DNA from: Pedobacter ghigonis | Lineage (GTDB): Bacteria > Bacteroidota > Bacteroidia > Sphingobacteriales > Sphingobacteriaceae | Direction of reading: 5' to 3' | Assembly: GCF_903166585.1 (NCBI RefSeq) | Contig: NZ_CAESCM010000011.1 | Span: 142,204 to 206,203, forward strand | DNA: 64,000 bases | Part shown: positions 26,701 to 35,745 of the stretch, one piece after another | Layout of the letters: every line of letters starts with the position of its first letter | How positions within the stretch are numbered: position 1 is the first letter of the stretch | Notes under the pieces: generated by a model | The model's input: the letters and a program-made list of their open reading frames with translations, nothing else | Told to the model about the DNA's origin: nothing | The model's database searches: none | Translations under genes and position numbers: made by a program

Positions 26701-27299
26701 TACTGATAAACATCGCCTTTGTTTAACTTTATGGTGAAAGTGGTATTGGCAGTTCTTCCTCCATATCTTTCGTTTTGGTTAGGCGTAATTTCCACATCAG
26801 TATTATCAACTGTTGCCACAATTGTAAATTGTGAAAACCCTTGTTGATTGCCATGATTTTCATAACTAAAGGCATAATATTCTTGTCCAAGCGTATTTGT
26901 TGGCAACACTAAAGTACCACCCGTACGGGCATTATTAGAAATAATACTATACAACGAGATCGCTTTAGTTGTAACTACGTGAATGGCTTTATTGGGTTCT
27001 ATTACATTGGAACTGCTCATTAATACCGCATAGGCATTCGGATCGATTACAAATGGCAAACAGGTATTGGCAGGTATAGAAGCACCAGCAGTTGAAATTA
27101 AAGTATTACCAATATAAACCTGATATTCAGTAGCCTGATCTGCAGATAAAAACAAGGTTAACCTTGACCTATCCCCATCGATATGGCCGGCATAAGGAAC
27201 ATAAAAGTCTTTCCCCTTGTTCGACGTGTTCTGCGAAAAAACAGCACCTGTCTTAAAGAGCAACAGAAAAGACACAACCAATAACCAATGCCTGCTCAT
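23736..27299 (-). CDS. Giant surface protein: IgGFc-binding-like head, PKD repeats, type-B sorting tail
   Basis: A cell-surface protein of 1187 residues exported by the type IX system. Order: signal peptide (about 1-22), an IgGFc-binding-protein-like N-terminal domain (about 28-460), at least two clear PKD repeats (WLWDFGDGKTSTEQNPVHIY near 615 and WRWNFGDGS near 705) and further Ig-like repeats, then the gliding-motility-associated C-terminal domain (PNTFTPNGDNVNDTWNI ... GVYYYIINPRNG). That tail is the type-B sorting signal that works with a PorP/SprF partner, encoded just downstream. The ligand of the head is unknown; adhesion is the usual inference. Confidence 0.9.
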   Translation of the reverse strand: MSRHWLLVVSFLLLFKTGAVFSQNTSNKGKDFYVPYAGHIDGDRSRLTLFLSADQATEYQVYIGNTLISTAGASIPANTCLPFVIDPNAYAVLMSSSNVIEPNKAIHVVTTKAISLYSIISNNARTGGTLVLPTNTLGQEYYAFSYENHGNQQGFSQFTIVATVDNTDVEITPNQNERYGGRTANTTFTIKLNKGDVYQYQSVGDLTGSHIKALNCNPVAVFSGNTWAAFCNEGNSRNPSGGDNLYQEVFPVSAWGRNFVTAPFYNTLNGNTDIIRIIVAEDNTVLTVNGSTANANGTPLSGSYNKGSVVTFFSTSANVISGSKPIAVAQYQTSQTCNQSNGTNTNQARFPGDPEITVLNPVEQTLNNITVFSDLGSVGVPTQIARYYLNVIIKTADIASFRLDGNPVNNFTAIDNVFSYAVIDVTNTQPQHRLSAAGGFSAISYGYGTVESYAYLAGANIQNFTFQPTSTVTGQSISSGCLGEPISLTINLPYQAIKLDWEIQGAARFTDNSPVAIKTFTRPNDNNTYYTYKYPNELNYPNPGDYQFKVTATKPNADNCGNTEELIIDFSVDNQPTAAFELPATGCQFNGVQFTDLSKSNSNSRSITQWLWDFGDGKTSTEQNPVHIYDRAGTYNVVLTATTDSKCSETSSAFPIVINPQPLSDFDVKGLCVDLPVLLTEKSAIESPGSIVEWRWNFGDGSAEVKLVNNIPPVHKYAATGNYIITLTTVSDLGCVSAPKTKNVTVINPQIADFIMPDFCLADGVARFKNTTKNADGTTTGLTALWTYSFNGTQISTSTGFDGSFLPTATGDYVVSLIVTNADGCVAPVIKTFTVNGAVEAANFDIVKNNVCVSDKIVIKNTSTTFAGKITKIEIYRDYPNESSIYKTIPYPDDSEIEIEYNTFGGTANRSPNIRLVAYSGESCFKLVDKPVTIKPVPQLEFADMPAVCEADGTVLITQAKQKAEEEVTGGGGEYSGDGMKPDGTFNPKIAGLGSHIITYTYTGDNGCSNSISKEITVYASPVADAGTLIYILAGGQIEIPATAEGTNLKYEWSPSAGLNKTDVLRPIASPEKDTEYTLTATTQPDGCSTTSKVLVKVLQALTPPNTFTPNGDNVNDTWNIKYLESYPKATVEIFNRNGNRVFFSDGYKVPFDGNYQNGQLPVGVYYYIINPRNGRKTITGPLTIIR

Positions 27300-27555
27300 T
27301 ACCTATCAGCTTAGTTGAAAAACGTTATACATGTTTGTTTGATTAGATATGCAATATACTATTAATCAAAGCACATGAAAAAAAATTAACATTTTTTTGA
27401 GCAAGAAATTACGGTTTCGTGTAATAAACCGGGGGTCTTGTGTAAAATTTTTGCACAAATAAAATGTTGTTTTCCAAAAAATCAGATTTAAAATAGAAGG
27501 AAAAGCAAGAACACAAGACAATGGTGCTGCGTTAAATCAATTACACAATTAGTAT

Positions 27556-27768
27556 TCAGCTGTTATTTTCGTCTGATTGATCGCCACTGCCGTACTTAGC
27601 AGAAAAATCTTTTGCTTTTTCATCAGCCACGGTATCGTTGTGATCTTCTGGTTCGAGATTTTGATCTAAGCGGTCGTTCCAGTCGTTTATTCCTTTAACA
27701 GGATGTTTGGCATGTTCTTCCGTAAAATCAGCCTTTGATTTTGCGAGATCTTGTTTTTGATTTTCCAT
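27556..27768 (-). CDS. Small acidic, disordered protein
   Basis: Not recognised. A 70-residue highly charged protein without cysteines or hydrophobic segments (MENQKQDLAKSKADFTEE ... GSGDQSDENNS). Composition suggests intrinsic disorder and resembles small stress-linked hydrophilic proteins, but no family can be named. It starts with ATG and is followed by a 256-bp gap on its downstream side and by tatA upstream in the same direction, 114 bases away. Gene status is likely because the codon use fits its neighbours. Confidence 0.6.
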   Translation of the reverse strand: MENQKQDLAKSKADFTEEHAKHPVKGINDWNDRLDQNLEPEDHNDTVADEKAKDFSAKYGSGDQSDENNS

Positions 27769-27882
27769 CTTGATATTTATTTTAAATAAAACAATAAAGT
27801 GTATGGAAAGTTTCGGCTAGGCACGATGATATTGCCTTAGTATATATTTACAATAAGCGGTCCCATTTAATGAGAAAACGCC

Positions 27883-28026
27883 TTATTTCTGAGTAGGCGG
27901 CTCATCTTTTGCATCTTTAAATTCTTTAACACTCTTCCCTATCCCCCTCATTAATTCGGGCAGTTTTTTACCGCCAAAAATAAGCAGGATAACCACTCCA
28001 ATTAAAATAATTTCTACTGCAGACAT
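27883..28026 (-). CDS. tatA: Twin-arginine translocase subunit TatA/E
   Basis: A 47-residue Tat component that forms the translocation pore for folded proteins. It has a short N-terminal transmembrane helix (MSAVEIILIGVVILLIFGGK), the hinge FGGKKLPEL and an amphipathic helix (MRGIGKSVKEFKDAKDE). It is shorter than most TatA but the diagnostic hinge is complete. No tatC gene was seen nearby. Single gene on the minus strand. Confidence 0.92.
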   Translation of the reverse strand: MSAVEIILIGVVILLIFGGKKLPELMRGIGKSVKEFKDAKDEPPTQK

Positions 28027-28261
28027 AATTTTCTTTTTTACAAGATACGTTAATTCTCCTGAAATAGTTCTTCAAATTATGAATACTAACATTAAAATTG
28101 ATCATTAAGCAATTAAGCAGATTAACAAACAATTCGCAATGAATAAATGAAACAAGCTAAAAAACATTAACCAGGTAAGTACAGGCGAACATTATCTAAT
28201 GAAGCGCTGCTGATTATTGACTATTTGATATTTAGTTATTGGATTTTGGTGGTTGATTATG

Positions 28262-29116
28262 CTACACCAACTGCGCATTCAAAGTCCTTGTTTTTACCTT
28301 AGGAACAGCCCCATGGCGCATAAATTCGGCGAAGCCACGTAACTGCTTAATGGCTTTTATAGCTTCATAGCCTTCATAATTGGTGCGGATTTTATTCAGC
28401 AGCAAAGTGTCTGTTTTAAACAGATCGCTTTCGGTTAAAAGCCCTTTTTTTAAAAAACGTTTTATCAGTTCGGCCATTTTACCATTGGCATACAAATGAA
28501 GCGGTAGTTTAAACATTTCATTATTTAGTTTCTCGAAAGCTTCATTAATCCAGGCGGCTTCATTTTCATCGTTTACAGCAATTTTACCTCCGCTCAAAAC
28601 AACTGCTTTCAAAAACTGACGGGCGCGCTGGCGAGAAATCACCCCACCATGCACCCCATCGCGCAAAGTATAATCCAACCGGTCGGCACAAAGTGCAGGT
28701 AAAGGTTGTTCTAAAATATCGAATGTACCATGTAAAATATCACTAATGTTATAGCCATATTTTAGTAAAACATCGGGCACCTCCGATTTGCACAATATTT
28801 CGGCAAAAATCTTTTCATGATAATCTTCATCTGTATTATCGAAAACGTAATCGCCAACATGCGAAAAAGCAGTATGCGAAACATCGTGTAATAAGCCTGC
28901 AATCTGCTCCAGCTCCGAGCCACCAAGCGTCCTGATTAACAAGGTAACACCAATAGCATGCTCTAACCTGAAATGGCAAATATCCGGATTAACCAAAAAT
29001 ATAGCGCCGCTTTGGTGTACACCACCTAATCTTTTTAAAACATCGGTATTTAACAAGTCGGAGAATACGGCAGGCAATTCCATATTGCCATACAAAAAAT
29101 CATTTAACTGGATCAT
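28262..29116 (-). CDS. HD-domain phosphohydrolase
   Basis: A cytoplasmic HD-superfamily metal phosphohydrolase of 284 residues. Metal-binding motifs are the first His in CHFRLEHAIGV (about 48-58), the HD pair in AGLLHDVSHTAFSH (about 73-86) and the late Asp in CADRLDYTLRDG (about 143-154). The H...HD...D pattern with SHTAFSH resembles dGTPase-like and SAMHD1-like enzymes, so a nucleotide substrate is plausible but unproven. Stands alone, with about 200 bp of non-coding DNA on each side. Confidence 0.88.
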   Translation of the reverse strand: MIQLNDFLYGNMELPAVFSDLLNTDVLKRLGGVHQSGAIFLVNPDICHFRLEHAIGVTLLIRTLGGSELEQIAGLLHDVSHTAFSHVGDYVFDNTDEDYHEKIFAEILCKSEVPDVLLKYGYNISDILHGTFDILEQPLPALCADRLDYTLRDGVHGGVISRQRARQFLKAVVLSGGKIAVNDENEAAWINEAFEKLNNEMFKLPLHLYANGKMAELIKRFLKKGLLTESDLFKTDTLLLNKIRTNYEGYEAIKAIKQLRGFAEFMRHGAVPKVKTRTLNAQLV

Positions 29117-29329
29117 ATCGTTGCTTTATTAAAGAGGTCATTTCAAAACAAAAATACTAAAAATTTTAGCTTTTTCATAAATAGTTTTCCACACAAAAAC
29201 TAAACAAAATAGCCGTAAATAAACTTTCAAATATTTTGAAAATGATTATTACAATCGCATGATCAATTAAAAAGATCAGTTAAAAACAAGGCAATAAATT
29301 AAACGTTATACTTGTAAAAAAACAGCTAT

Positions 29330-29983
29330 ATGGCAACCGCTCAACAAATTAGAAAGGCATATCTGGATTTTGTTTTAACCCAGAACGAAAAACCAAAATC
29401 AGTTTACAGCTTCGTTAAGAAACTTAAAATTACTGAGGCCGATTTTTACCAGTTCTTCTCTTCTTTTGAAAGTATCGAAAAAACCATCTGGTTCGAACTT
29501 ACTTTCGAAACGATTAGCAAAATAAAGGAGCAGGAAGTTTGGCCGCAATATACCGCACGCGAAAAAATGCTTTCTTTTTTCTACAGCTATCTCGAAAATC
29601 TGAAAAATCAGCGAAGCTTTATTATCTACAGTTTGAAAAACTACAAGGGCAAATTTTCTACCCCTGATGTTTTAGCAGGAGTAAAACCTATATTCGAAAA
29701 TTTTGCCCAAGAGGTTATAGACGAAGGCTTAGAAAGCGGCGAACTTGCTGAACGCCGTTTCTTAAGTAAAAGATATAAAGATGCTTTATGGATCCAGTTT
29801 GCATTTATCGTTAATTTCTGGATTAATGACGACAGCGAGGGCTTTGAAAAAAGTGATGAAGCCATAGAAAAGGGCATTAACGTAACTTTCGATCTTTTTC
29901 AGCACTCTCCTATCGATAATTTGCTGGAATATGGTAAGTTCTTATCCAGAAACGGAAAATTTGCAGACAAAATGGGCTTTTAG
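29330..29983 (+). CDS. TetR-like transcriptional regulator
   Basis: A 217-residue helical protein. The N-terminal 50 residues form a TetR-type helix-turn-helix (QIRKAYLDFVLTQNEKPKSV, then VKKLKITEADFYQFFSS), though the recognition region is atypical. The remainder is an all-helical ligand domain. It is followed eight bases later by an ABC1 kinase gene, and this regulator-kinase pairing suggests local control. A TATACTTG sequence (seven of eight to the -7 element) lies near 29307. The DNA target and ligand are unknown. Confidence 0.75.
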   Translation: MATAQQIRKAYLDFVLTQNEKPKSVYSFVKKLKITEADFYQFFSSFESIEKTIWFELTFETISKIKEQEVWPQYTAREKMLSFFYSYLENLKNQRSFIIYSLKNYKGKFSTPDVLAGVKPIFENFAQEVIDEGLESGELAERRFLSKRYKDALWIQFAFIVNFWINDDSEGFEKSDEAIEKGINVTFDLFQHSPIDNLLEYGKFLSRNGKFADKMGF

Positions 29984-29991
29984 CAATTTAA

Positions 29992-31296
29992 ATGAAGACA
30001 CAAAAAAGCATCCCAACCACCAAAGTAGAACGTTCGGCAAAATTTGTTAAAACGGGTATTCAGATTGGTGGTAATTACATTAAACATTATTCGAAAAAGC
30101 TGTTTAACCCCGAAATGGACCGCGAACAGCTTAACGAAGATAATGCAACCGACATTTATAAATCGCTTAGCGAATTAAAAGGCAGTGCTTTAAAAATTGC
30201 ACAGATGCTGAGCATGGATAAAAACATACTGCCTAAATCTTATGTCGATAAATTTACCCAGTCACAGTACAATGCCCCGCCTCTTTCGGGTCCGTTAATT
30301 GTGCGCACTTTCACCAAAAACTTTGGTAAAACGCCCGAAAATATATTCGATAGCTTTAATCTTACCTCGAGCAATGCAGCCTCTATTGGCCAGGTACACC
30401 AGGCAACTTTAAATGGCAAAAAACTAGCGGTAAAAATTCAGTACCCTGGTGTGGGCGATAGCATATCATCTGATTTGAAACTGGTAAAACCATTTGCTTT
30501 CAGGTTATTGGGCATGTCGGAAAGAGAACTGAATGTTTATATTAAAGAGGTTGAGGAGCGTTTACTCGAAGAAACAGATTACGAACTGGAGGTTAAGCGC
30601 TCTATCGAGTTTTCTGAAGACTGTAAAAACCTTAATCATGTAGTTTTTCCTAAATACTACCCCGAATTTTCGGGCAAACGCATCATTACCATGGACTGGA
30701 TTGAGGGTTTACACTTGAAAGAATTTTTAAAAACCAATCCATCTCAGGCTTTGCGCAATAAAATCGGGCAGGCCCTGTGGGATTTCTATAATTTTCAGCA
30801 GCACGAATTAAGGGCTGTACATGCCGATCCGCATCCGGGGAACTTTATGATTACACCTGACGAAAATTTAGGCGTTATTGATTTCGGCTGTATAAAGGAA
30901 ATGCCTGATGACTTTTACTATCCTTTTTTCTCACTGATTTCTACTGATGTTTTTAACGATAAAAACAGAACAATTGAGGCTTTCAGACAACTGGAGATGA
31001 TACACGCGGACGATACCGCAGCACAAATAGAATTTTACCATAAATCGTACAGCGAAATGATTAAGCTGTTTGCCAAGCCCTATACCAGTGCAGTATTTGA
31101 TTTTAGCAAACCCGATTTTTTTGATCAGCTATATATTTATGGTGAAAAGATTTCGAAAATGCCCGAATTTAAACAGGCCCGTGGAGTAAAACATTTTATT
31201 TATGTAAACAGAACCAATTTTGGATTGTACCAGATTTTGCATGAATTACAGGCAACTGTTAATACCGATACTTATAAACCCACTTTGAACAGATAA
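29992..31296 (+). CDS. ABC1/UbiB-family atypical protein kinase
   Basis: A 434-residue member of the ABC1/AarF/UbiB kinase-like family. It has the family's Ala-rich substitute for the glycine loop (NAASIGQVHQA, about 124-134), the nucleotide-binding Lys (LAVKIQYPG, about 140-148), catalytic HADPHPGNFMI (about 278-288) and the metal-binding DFG (GVIDFGCIKEMP, about 298-309). The KxGQ-like segment reads GSALKIAQML. Members act in isoprenoid quinone or lipid metabolism as ATPases rather than classic kinases. It is the second gene of a unit with the TetR-like regulator. Confidence 0.9.
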   Translation: MKTQKSIPTTKVERSAKFVKTGIQIGGNYIKHYSKKLFNPEMDREQLNEDNATDIYKSLSELKGSALKIAQMLSMDKNILPKSYVDKFTQSQYNAPPLSGPLIVRTFTKNFGKTPENIFDSFNLTSSNAASIGQVHQATLNGKKLAVKIQYPGVGDSISSDLKLVKPFAFRLLGMSERELNVYIKEVEERLLEETDYELEVKRSIEFSEDCKNLNHVVFPKYYPEFSGKRIITMDWIEGLHLKEFLKTNPSQALRNKIGQALWDFYNFQQHELRAVHADPHPGNFMITPDENLGVIDFGCIKEMPDDFYYPFFSLISTDVFNDKNRTIEAFRQLEMIHADDTAAQIEFYHKSYSEMIKLFAKPYTSAVFDFSKPDFFDQLYIYGEKISKMPEFKQARGVKHFIYVNRTNFGLYQILHELQATVNTDTYKPTLNR

Positions 31297-31341
31297 CCTT
31301 AGCGAACTGAGTCTTTTTTAAGCGAGAAAATTGTAATGTTT

Positions 31342-31746
31342 TTATTTTGATTGGCTTATTTCTATTCCATCAAAGTAATTTCCGTTTTGTAAGTATATCC
31401 CTAATAATCGATCAGAATTGCTGGTGTTCTGATTCATGGTAATTATAATTTTATTTCCGTCTTTACGCTCAACTTTAAAATCAGGTTGAATTACCACAAA
31501 ATTCTGACCCATTTTTTCGATATTTTTTAAATCGACATAGGTTTTGTTTAACGAGATACCATTTAACCACCAACCTGTAGTTTCGGTTGTAACTACAATC
31601 GAATTGTTGCTGGCATTAAAACTGGCAGTTTTTTGAGAGAGTTTTATATTATCATCCCATTTCCCAATTTCTCTGCCCTTATTACATGAAACCGTAAAAA
31701 AAAGAGCTACTGTAAGCGATAAATAGAAAACAATTTTTTTCATCAT
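31342..31746 (-). CDS. BACON-like lipoprotein
   Basis: A predicted lipoprotein of 134 residues; the signal ends in the lipobox FTVSCNKG. The middle (SQKTASFNASNNSIVVTTET then GWWLNG) follows the pattern of BACON domains, small Ig-like folds found on Bacteroidota carbohydrate-active surface proteins. No catalytic residue is present, so it may bind glycan or mucin, which is family inference. It has 19 bases between it and the receiver gene that precedes it on the same strand. Confidence 0.6.
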   Translation of the reverse strand: MMKKIVFYLSLTVALFFTVSCNKGREIGKWDDNIKLSQKTASFNASNNSIVVTTETTGWWLNGISLNKTYVDLKNIEKMGQNFVVIQPDFKVERKDGNKIIITMNQNTSNSDRLLGIYLQNGNYFDGIEISQSK

Positions 31747-31765
31747 TTAGAGCGTAAGGTTATAT

Positions 31766-32122
31766 TTAAGCGTTCTTCTTCACTACATCTACCATGTGGT
31801 CGAGATCAAATGGCTTTTCGATATAATCGTCGGCTTTGCAATCTTCGGCTTCCTGAGGCAAATTATTTGAGGTTGAGGTTAATACTGCCGATACATCTTC
31901 TGTTTGCGGATCAGATTTAAGTTCTTTAATTACCTGCGATCCTTTCTTTTTTCCTTTAATGTGGTCATCAACCACTACCACATCCGGCTCAATTTCATCT
32001 ATCTTTTCTATGGGTTCGGTTGTTAATGATGCGGTTACATCAAAACCTTCCTCTTCCAGCACCTGATCCATGATATCGAGGATATCTTTATTATCCTGAA
32101 CAAGCACAACCTTTTTCTTCAT
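31766..32122 (-). CDS. Stand-alone response-regulator receiver protein
   Basis: A 118-residue CheY-like receiver without an output domain. The start at 32122 gives MKKKVVLVQDNKDILDIM; the upstream extension is hydrophobic text not found in the family. The phospho-acceptor Asp lies in VVVVDDH (about residue 52), the Thr/Ser position in LTSTSNN, and the Lys in IEKPFDLD. The first acidic position is QD rather than the usual DD or ED, so Mg binding may be altered. No kinase gene adjoins it; the histidine kinase in this window at 17.3 kb has its own regulator. Confidence 0.85.
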   Translation of the reverse strand: MKKKVVLVQDNKDILDIMDQVLEEEGFDVTASLTTEPIEKIDEIEPDVVVVDDHIKGKKKGSQVIKELKSDPQTEDVSAVLTSTSNNLPQEAEDCKADDYIEKPFDLDHMVDVVKKNA

Positions 32123-32475
32123 AAATAAACAGACTAAAATTCTGAATAAAGATAACGAAAATTGTTTGCGATTAAACAATGTCAATATATTTTACAATTG
32201 CCTTAAAAATGTTTCAGTTTCCGGCAAAACACCTGGGTTTTCGATGATGATGAAAGCTCAATAAACCACTTCACATCAACTTTAACTATTTATGGCTTCG
32301 GGTTCGTCTTGAATTTATGCCCGTTGGTCGAGTATTACCTATCGATTGTATAAAAATGCAAAAGGTGCTGCAACGTTTTTAAAATCGCAGCGTCTTATCT
32401 ACAAAACAAAACAAAAACAGACTTAAACAATTCAATAACAATTAATTAACATTTAATTATTAAATATAAAATACT
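32123..32475. other. Intergenic region without recognised content
   Basis: A divergent 353-bp gap between the receiver gene and the GIN protein gene. No open frame, hairpin of note or repeat family member was seen. It presumably carries both promoters. Confidence 0.4.
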
Positions 32476-33078
32476 ATGAAAACCTCAATCAAAACCTTAA
32501 TCGCCACTTCATTAACAGCAATCGTTTTATCTTCGACCTTATTCACAACCACTGTTTCGGCTACAGAAAAAGAACCAGAAAAAAACATCAAAATTTCTGA
32601 TTTTAAACGAATCTCAGTAAAAGGAAATGTAGAGTTAACCATTATTCAGAAAGGAACAATTGGTATTGCTTACAACGACGACAATTATGGCACTGCAAAA
32701 GTAGTACAGGATGGCGACGCTTTAAGAATTACCTCTACCAGTCCTGAAAAAACAAAATTAACAGTTGTTGTTAACGACATTTATAGAATTGAGGCTTCAG
32801 AAAATGCAGTAGTGAAAACCGATGGAAAATTAAGCACCAAATACCTTCAAATTTTCTTAAAAGGAAATGCACATGCTGATATCAATACCAGCTCGGAAGG
32901 TTTGTATACCGTAATTGCTGATGATGCAGACTTAAAATTAAGCGGATCGACTGATAACCATACTTTGGTAATGGGCAAATCGCAAAAATTAACCATCGAC
33001 AGGTTTGCAGCTTTAAAAACAAATATCAGCTCTGTAGAAACCGTTGCAGTAGAAAAAGAGATTGCAGCAATCAAATAA
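32476..33078 (+). CDS. Exported GIN-domain (DUF2807) protein
   Basis: A secreted protein of 200 residues with a signal peptide (about 1-29, ending TVSATE). The body is a short GIN/DUF2807 beta-helix, recognised by the opening ISDFKRISVKGNVELTIIQKG and successive rungs. Such proteins are abundant and uncharacterised in Bacteroidota. This one is short compared with the usual 220-250 residues. Two terminators follow, one of its own and one shared with the convergent GAF gene. Confidence 0.8.
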   Translation: MKTSIKTLIATSLTAIVLSSTLFTTTVSATEKEPEKNIKISDFKRISVKGNVELTIIQKGTIGIAYNDDNYGTAKVVQDGDALRITSTSPEKTKLTVVVNDIYRIEASENAVVKTDGKLSTKYLQIFLKGNAHADINTSSEGLYTVIADDADLKLSGSTDNHTLVMGKSQKLTIDRFAALKTNISSVETVAVEKEIAAIK

Positions 33079-33102
33079 TATACGCACACACAAATGAAAT
33101 TC

Positions 33103-33128
33103 AGGCTCCATTAACGGGAGCCTTTTTT
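33103..33128 (+). terminator. Intrinsic terminator of the GIN gene
   Basis: A 7-bp stem AGGCTCC with GGAGCCT, a 7-base loop and six T directly after, 25 bases downstream of the stop. Confidence 0.85.
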
Positions 33129-33139
33129 GTTTATAAGCA

Positions 33140-33172
33140 AAAAATCCTCCGGTTTTGAACCGGAGGATTTTT
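33140..33172. terminator. Bidirectional terminator between GIN and GAF genes
   Basis: A 15-bp perfect stem, AAAAATCCTCCGGTT with its complement, and a 3-base loop. A and T runs flank it so it can end transcription from either side; it lies nine bases beyond the GAF gene stop. Confidence 0.85.
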
Positions 33173-33180
33173 AATTAAGC

Positions 33181-35604
33181 TTAATGTTGCAGTACTTTGG
33201 CTATTTCCTGCTCAATCGATTTGATTTCTTTCGGCTTCAGTTTTTTTGTCGCATCAGCCTTTGTTTTTTTCTCTTCTATATACTTTACGCCAACCCTTAA
33301 CGCTTTTAACCCGGAAACCCCTTGCAATTCATCGAGTTCCAGATGTTCTAAGTCGTCGTTTAAATAACCCTGAACCTGCATATATTTAATGTACTCTAAA
33401 TATTCTTTGGCTTCTTCAGGATTGAAATAAACCATGGCTATTTTATGCGGTTGTGTTAACCGTTCGGCTGTGCCTTTAACCAGCACTTTATCGATACGTT
33501 TTTTAACTACCTCATAACGGATATTGTATGCACCTTCTACATCGAAGCGACGTTCATCGTTCCTGAAACTAATATCAATGGCATTCGAATGGATAAAAAT
33601 CAATTGCGTAGTTTCAAGCGCACGTGGCATTTCGGCAATTAAGCCTTTTGATAAACGTGCAATATCAACCATTGAAGTAAGCTGCCATAGGCGGATATTT
33701 TTCAGGTAAAGCAAATCGAATGGTTTTTCGGGTGCAATTTCCTGACCAATGTAAATATCGTACTCTACCCCATCTGTTCTAAACTTGGCAAAATAGCAAG
33801 GATAAGAAGCCTGCAATTTTGATTGCGATTTTTCCAGGTACTGACTTACTTCGGTATTGATTAGCTGCATAGAAACCTCAAGCTGCCTGCGGTTTTCGAA
33901 TGCGGCACCGGTTTCGGGCACAACCACTTCAAAATACTTATCGATTACCTCAGCTGTTTTAGGATGATTGCCTTTAATAATCGATAAGAAAGGATAAACT
34001 TCTATTTCTAAAAATTCGTTCAACTGGCTTTCTTCGTTCGAAGAAGCAAAATCGCCAATTCGTTTTATCCAGTCTTTACAATTGAAAATCAATTTATCAA
34101 TCAACTCTAAAGAAACATGCTTGCGGATGAGTTTTAGTGTATCAATCAAGGTATTCAATTGTACCTCCATATCGTCTTTCAGCGCTTTGTTACGCTCGAT
34201 AGTGGAGTTACGGATATCGATAGCACCAAAAAGCGGATACAAATGCTTAAAGGTAATGGTTTCGATTTCTTTTAATTTATGGTAGCCGTTGTTCTGCTGA
34301 AGGAAATGCCAAACGGCCTCGTTAAATTTCCACTGAACCGAAGGTTGCAAAGCCGTAAATTTATCCATCAGAATTTCGTCCATTTTAGCATCGAACTCTT
34401 CGATACTGTATTGGAAAAGCTGGCCAATTAATGGCAATGCCGGACGTAATCTCGACAACAATTTATCATCAACTGCTACTTCATCATTAGAATAAACCTC
34501 TAACACTCCGGCAAGCTGTTTATTGTAATAAATAGGCAATACCGAATAAGAACAAACACCAGCGGCTTTTAAAACTTTTAGAAAAGGGTCTTTTTCGATC
34601 TGATCATCGTTAATGGCACTTACAAAAATCGACCGTGGGTTTTCTTTATATTTATCAACCAGCGAATAAAATACTTCTTCTTCTAAATTGGAAGCTTTTG
34701 CAGAATTGATGAGCATACTCTGCGAAAATTCCTGATTATCGAAAACCAGCTTATTGTTAACCGTTAAAAAGGGCATTAAACCAAATTCGAGTTTACTGTT
34801 GCCACTCAATGTTTTTAAGGCATGTATTACGTGGCTGTACGCTTCGGTTTGGTAATTATGATCAACCAGTGCACCGCGAATACCCTCAATAGAATATTGT
34901 AAAGTTACATCGGTAATCGAAATGATGCTAAAGCCTTCAAAATGAAAATCGCTTAAAGGCAGGTGCTCTACCAGGTATTCTAATTCGGTTTCTTCCTGAA
35001 AATGTTTACTCAGTGCTTCAAAATTCAGCTCAGGTAAATCGCCCTTATGCATAATATCTACAAACTTCGTATCAGTTTGGATATTGTAGTATTGCGTAAG
35101 CTTGGTTTCCTGATTTAAGTGCGCATAAATGATTTCATTTTTAAGCACCGAGGTAAAATTATAGAAACGGGCTAAAATGGTATTGTAAATAAATTTCAGC
35201 TGTTTCTTTTCTACCGGCTCATTATCTTTTGTTACCTTGTTTTTAGGATCATGATCTTTAAAAAACTGGTAAAAAGCATTGGTACTAAAAAAGATCTGAT
35301 CTGGAATTGGGGTACTTAAAGCCCAAAACAAATCGTCTTCGTTATCCATTAAAGGGGTTAGAATGGTAAAAATCAATTCTAACGTATCTTTATATTTCGA
35401 TAAATCTTCGGCGCTAATGCCACCTAAAAGCACATCGTCTTTTTCTATTTTTTGAAGTAGAAACCTGTAAAATTCTGATTTTACTGATTTCTCTGTTTTC
35501 AAACGGCCCTTTAAATACTCCACAAGTGGACGAAAAGACAGACTTGATTCTACCTGGCAATGAATACATTCATTTTTATGTATCTGTATTACATTGGTGT
35601 TCAT
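33181..35604 (-). CDS. Large GAF-domain protein
   Basis: An 807-residue cytoplasmic protein. A GAF-type sensory domain can be seen near residues 295-400 (FGLMPFLTVNNKLVF ... VCSYSVLPIYYNKQLAGVLEVYSN), flanked by long helical regions. The N-terminus holds a Cys pair (NECIHCQVES). No kinase, cyclase or DNA-binding output is visible. Proteins like this occur across Sphingobacteriia as single genes, with no known role; redox or nucleotide sensing are guesses. It has a terminator downstream and about 140 bp of non-coding DNA upstream. Confidence 0.7.
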   Translation of the reverse strand: MNTNVIQIHKNECIHCQVESSLSFRPLVEYLKGRLKTEKSVKSEFYRFLLQKIEKDDVLLGGISAEDLSKYKDTLELIFTILTPLMDNEDDLFWALSTPIPDQIFFSTNAFYQFFKDHDPKNKVTKDNEPVEKKQLKFIYNTILARFYNFTSVLKNEIIYAHLNQETKLTQYYNIQTDTKFVDIMHKGDLPELNFEALSKHFQEETELEYLVEHLPLSDFHFEGFSIISITDVTLQYSIEGIRGALVDHNYQTEAYSHVIHALKTLSGNSKLEFGLMPFLTVNNKLVFDNQEFSQSMLINSAKASNLEEEVFYSLVDKYKENPRSIFVSAINDDQIEKDPFLKVLKAAGVCSYSVLPIYYNKQLAGVLEVYSNDEVAVDDKLLSRLRPALPLIGQLFQYSIEEFDAKMDEILMDKFTALQPSVQWKFNEAVWHFLQQNNGYHKLKEIETITFKHLYPLFGAIDIRNSTIERNKALKDDMEVQLNTLIDTLKLIRKHVSLELIDKLIFNCKDWIKRIGDFASSNEESQLNEFLEIEVYPFLSIIKGNHPKTAEVIDKYFEVVVPETGAAFENRRQLEVSMQLINTEVSQYLEKSQSKLQASYPCYFAKFRTDGVEYDIYIGQEIAPEKPFDLLYLKNIRLWQLTSMVDIARLSKGLIAEMPRALETTQLIFIHSNAIDISFRNDERRFDVEGAYNIRYEVVKKRIDKVLVKGTAERLTQPHKIAMVYFNPEEAKEYLEYIKYMQVQGYLNDDLEHLELDELQGVSGLKALRVGVKYIEEKKTKADATKKLKPKEIKSIEQEIAKVLQH

Positions 35605-35745
35605 TGTATAAGTTTTGCTATAGTGTAAAAATTATAGTTATCTAATTAGTTACTAAACTATTGCAAAGGTAGTTACTACCTTATGCAATGTTAGTCTGCT
35701 GAACGTAATACTTCGATAAAACATCCATAATTATGTTACACAAAT

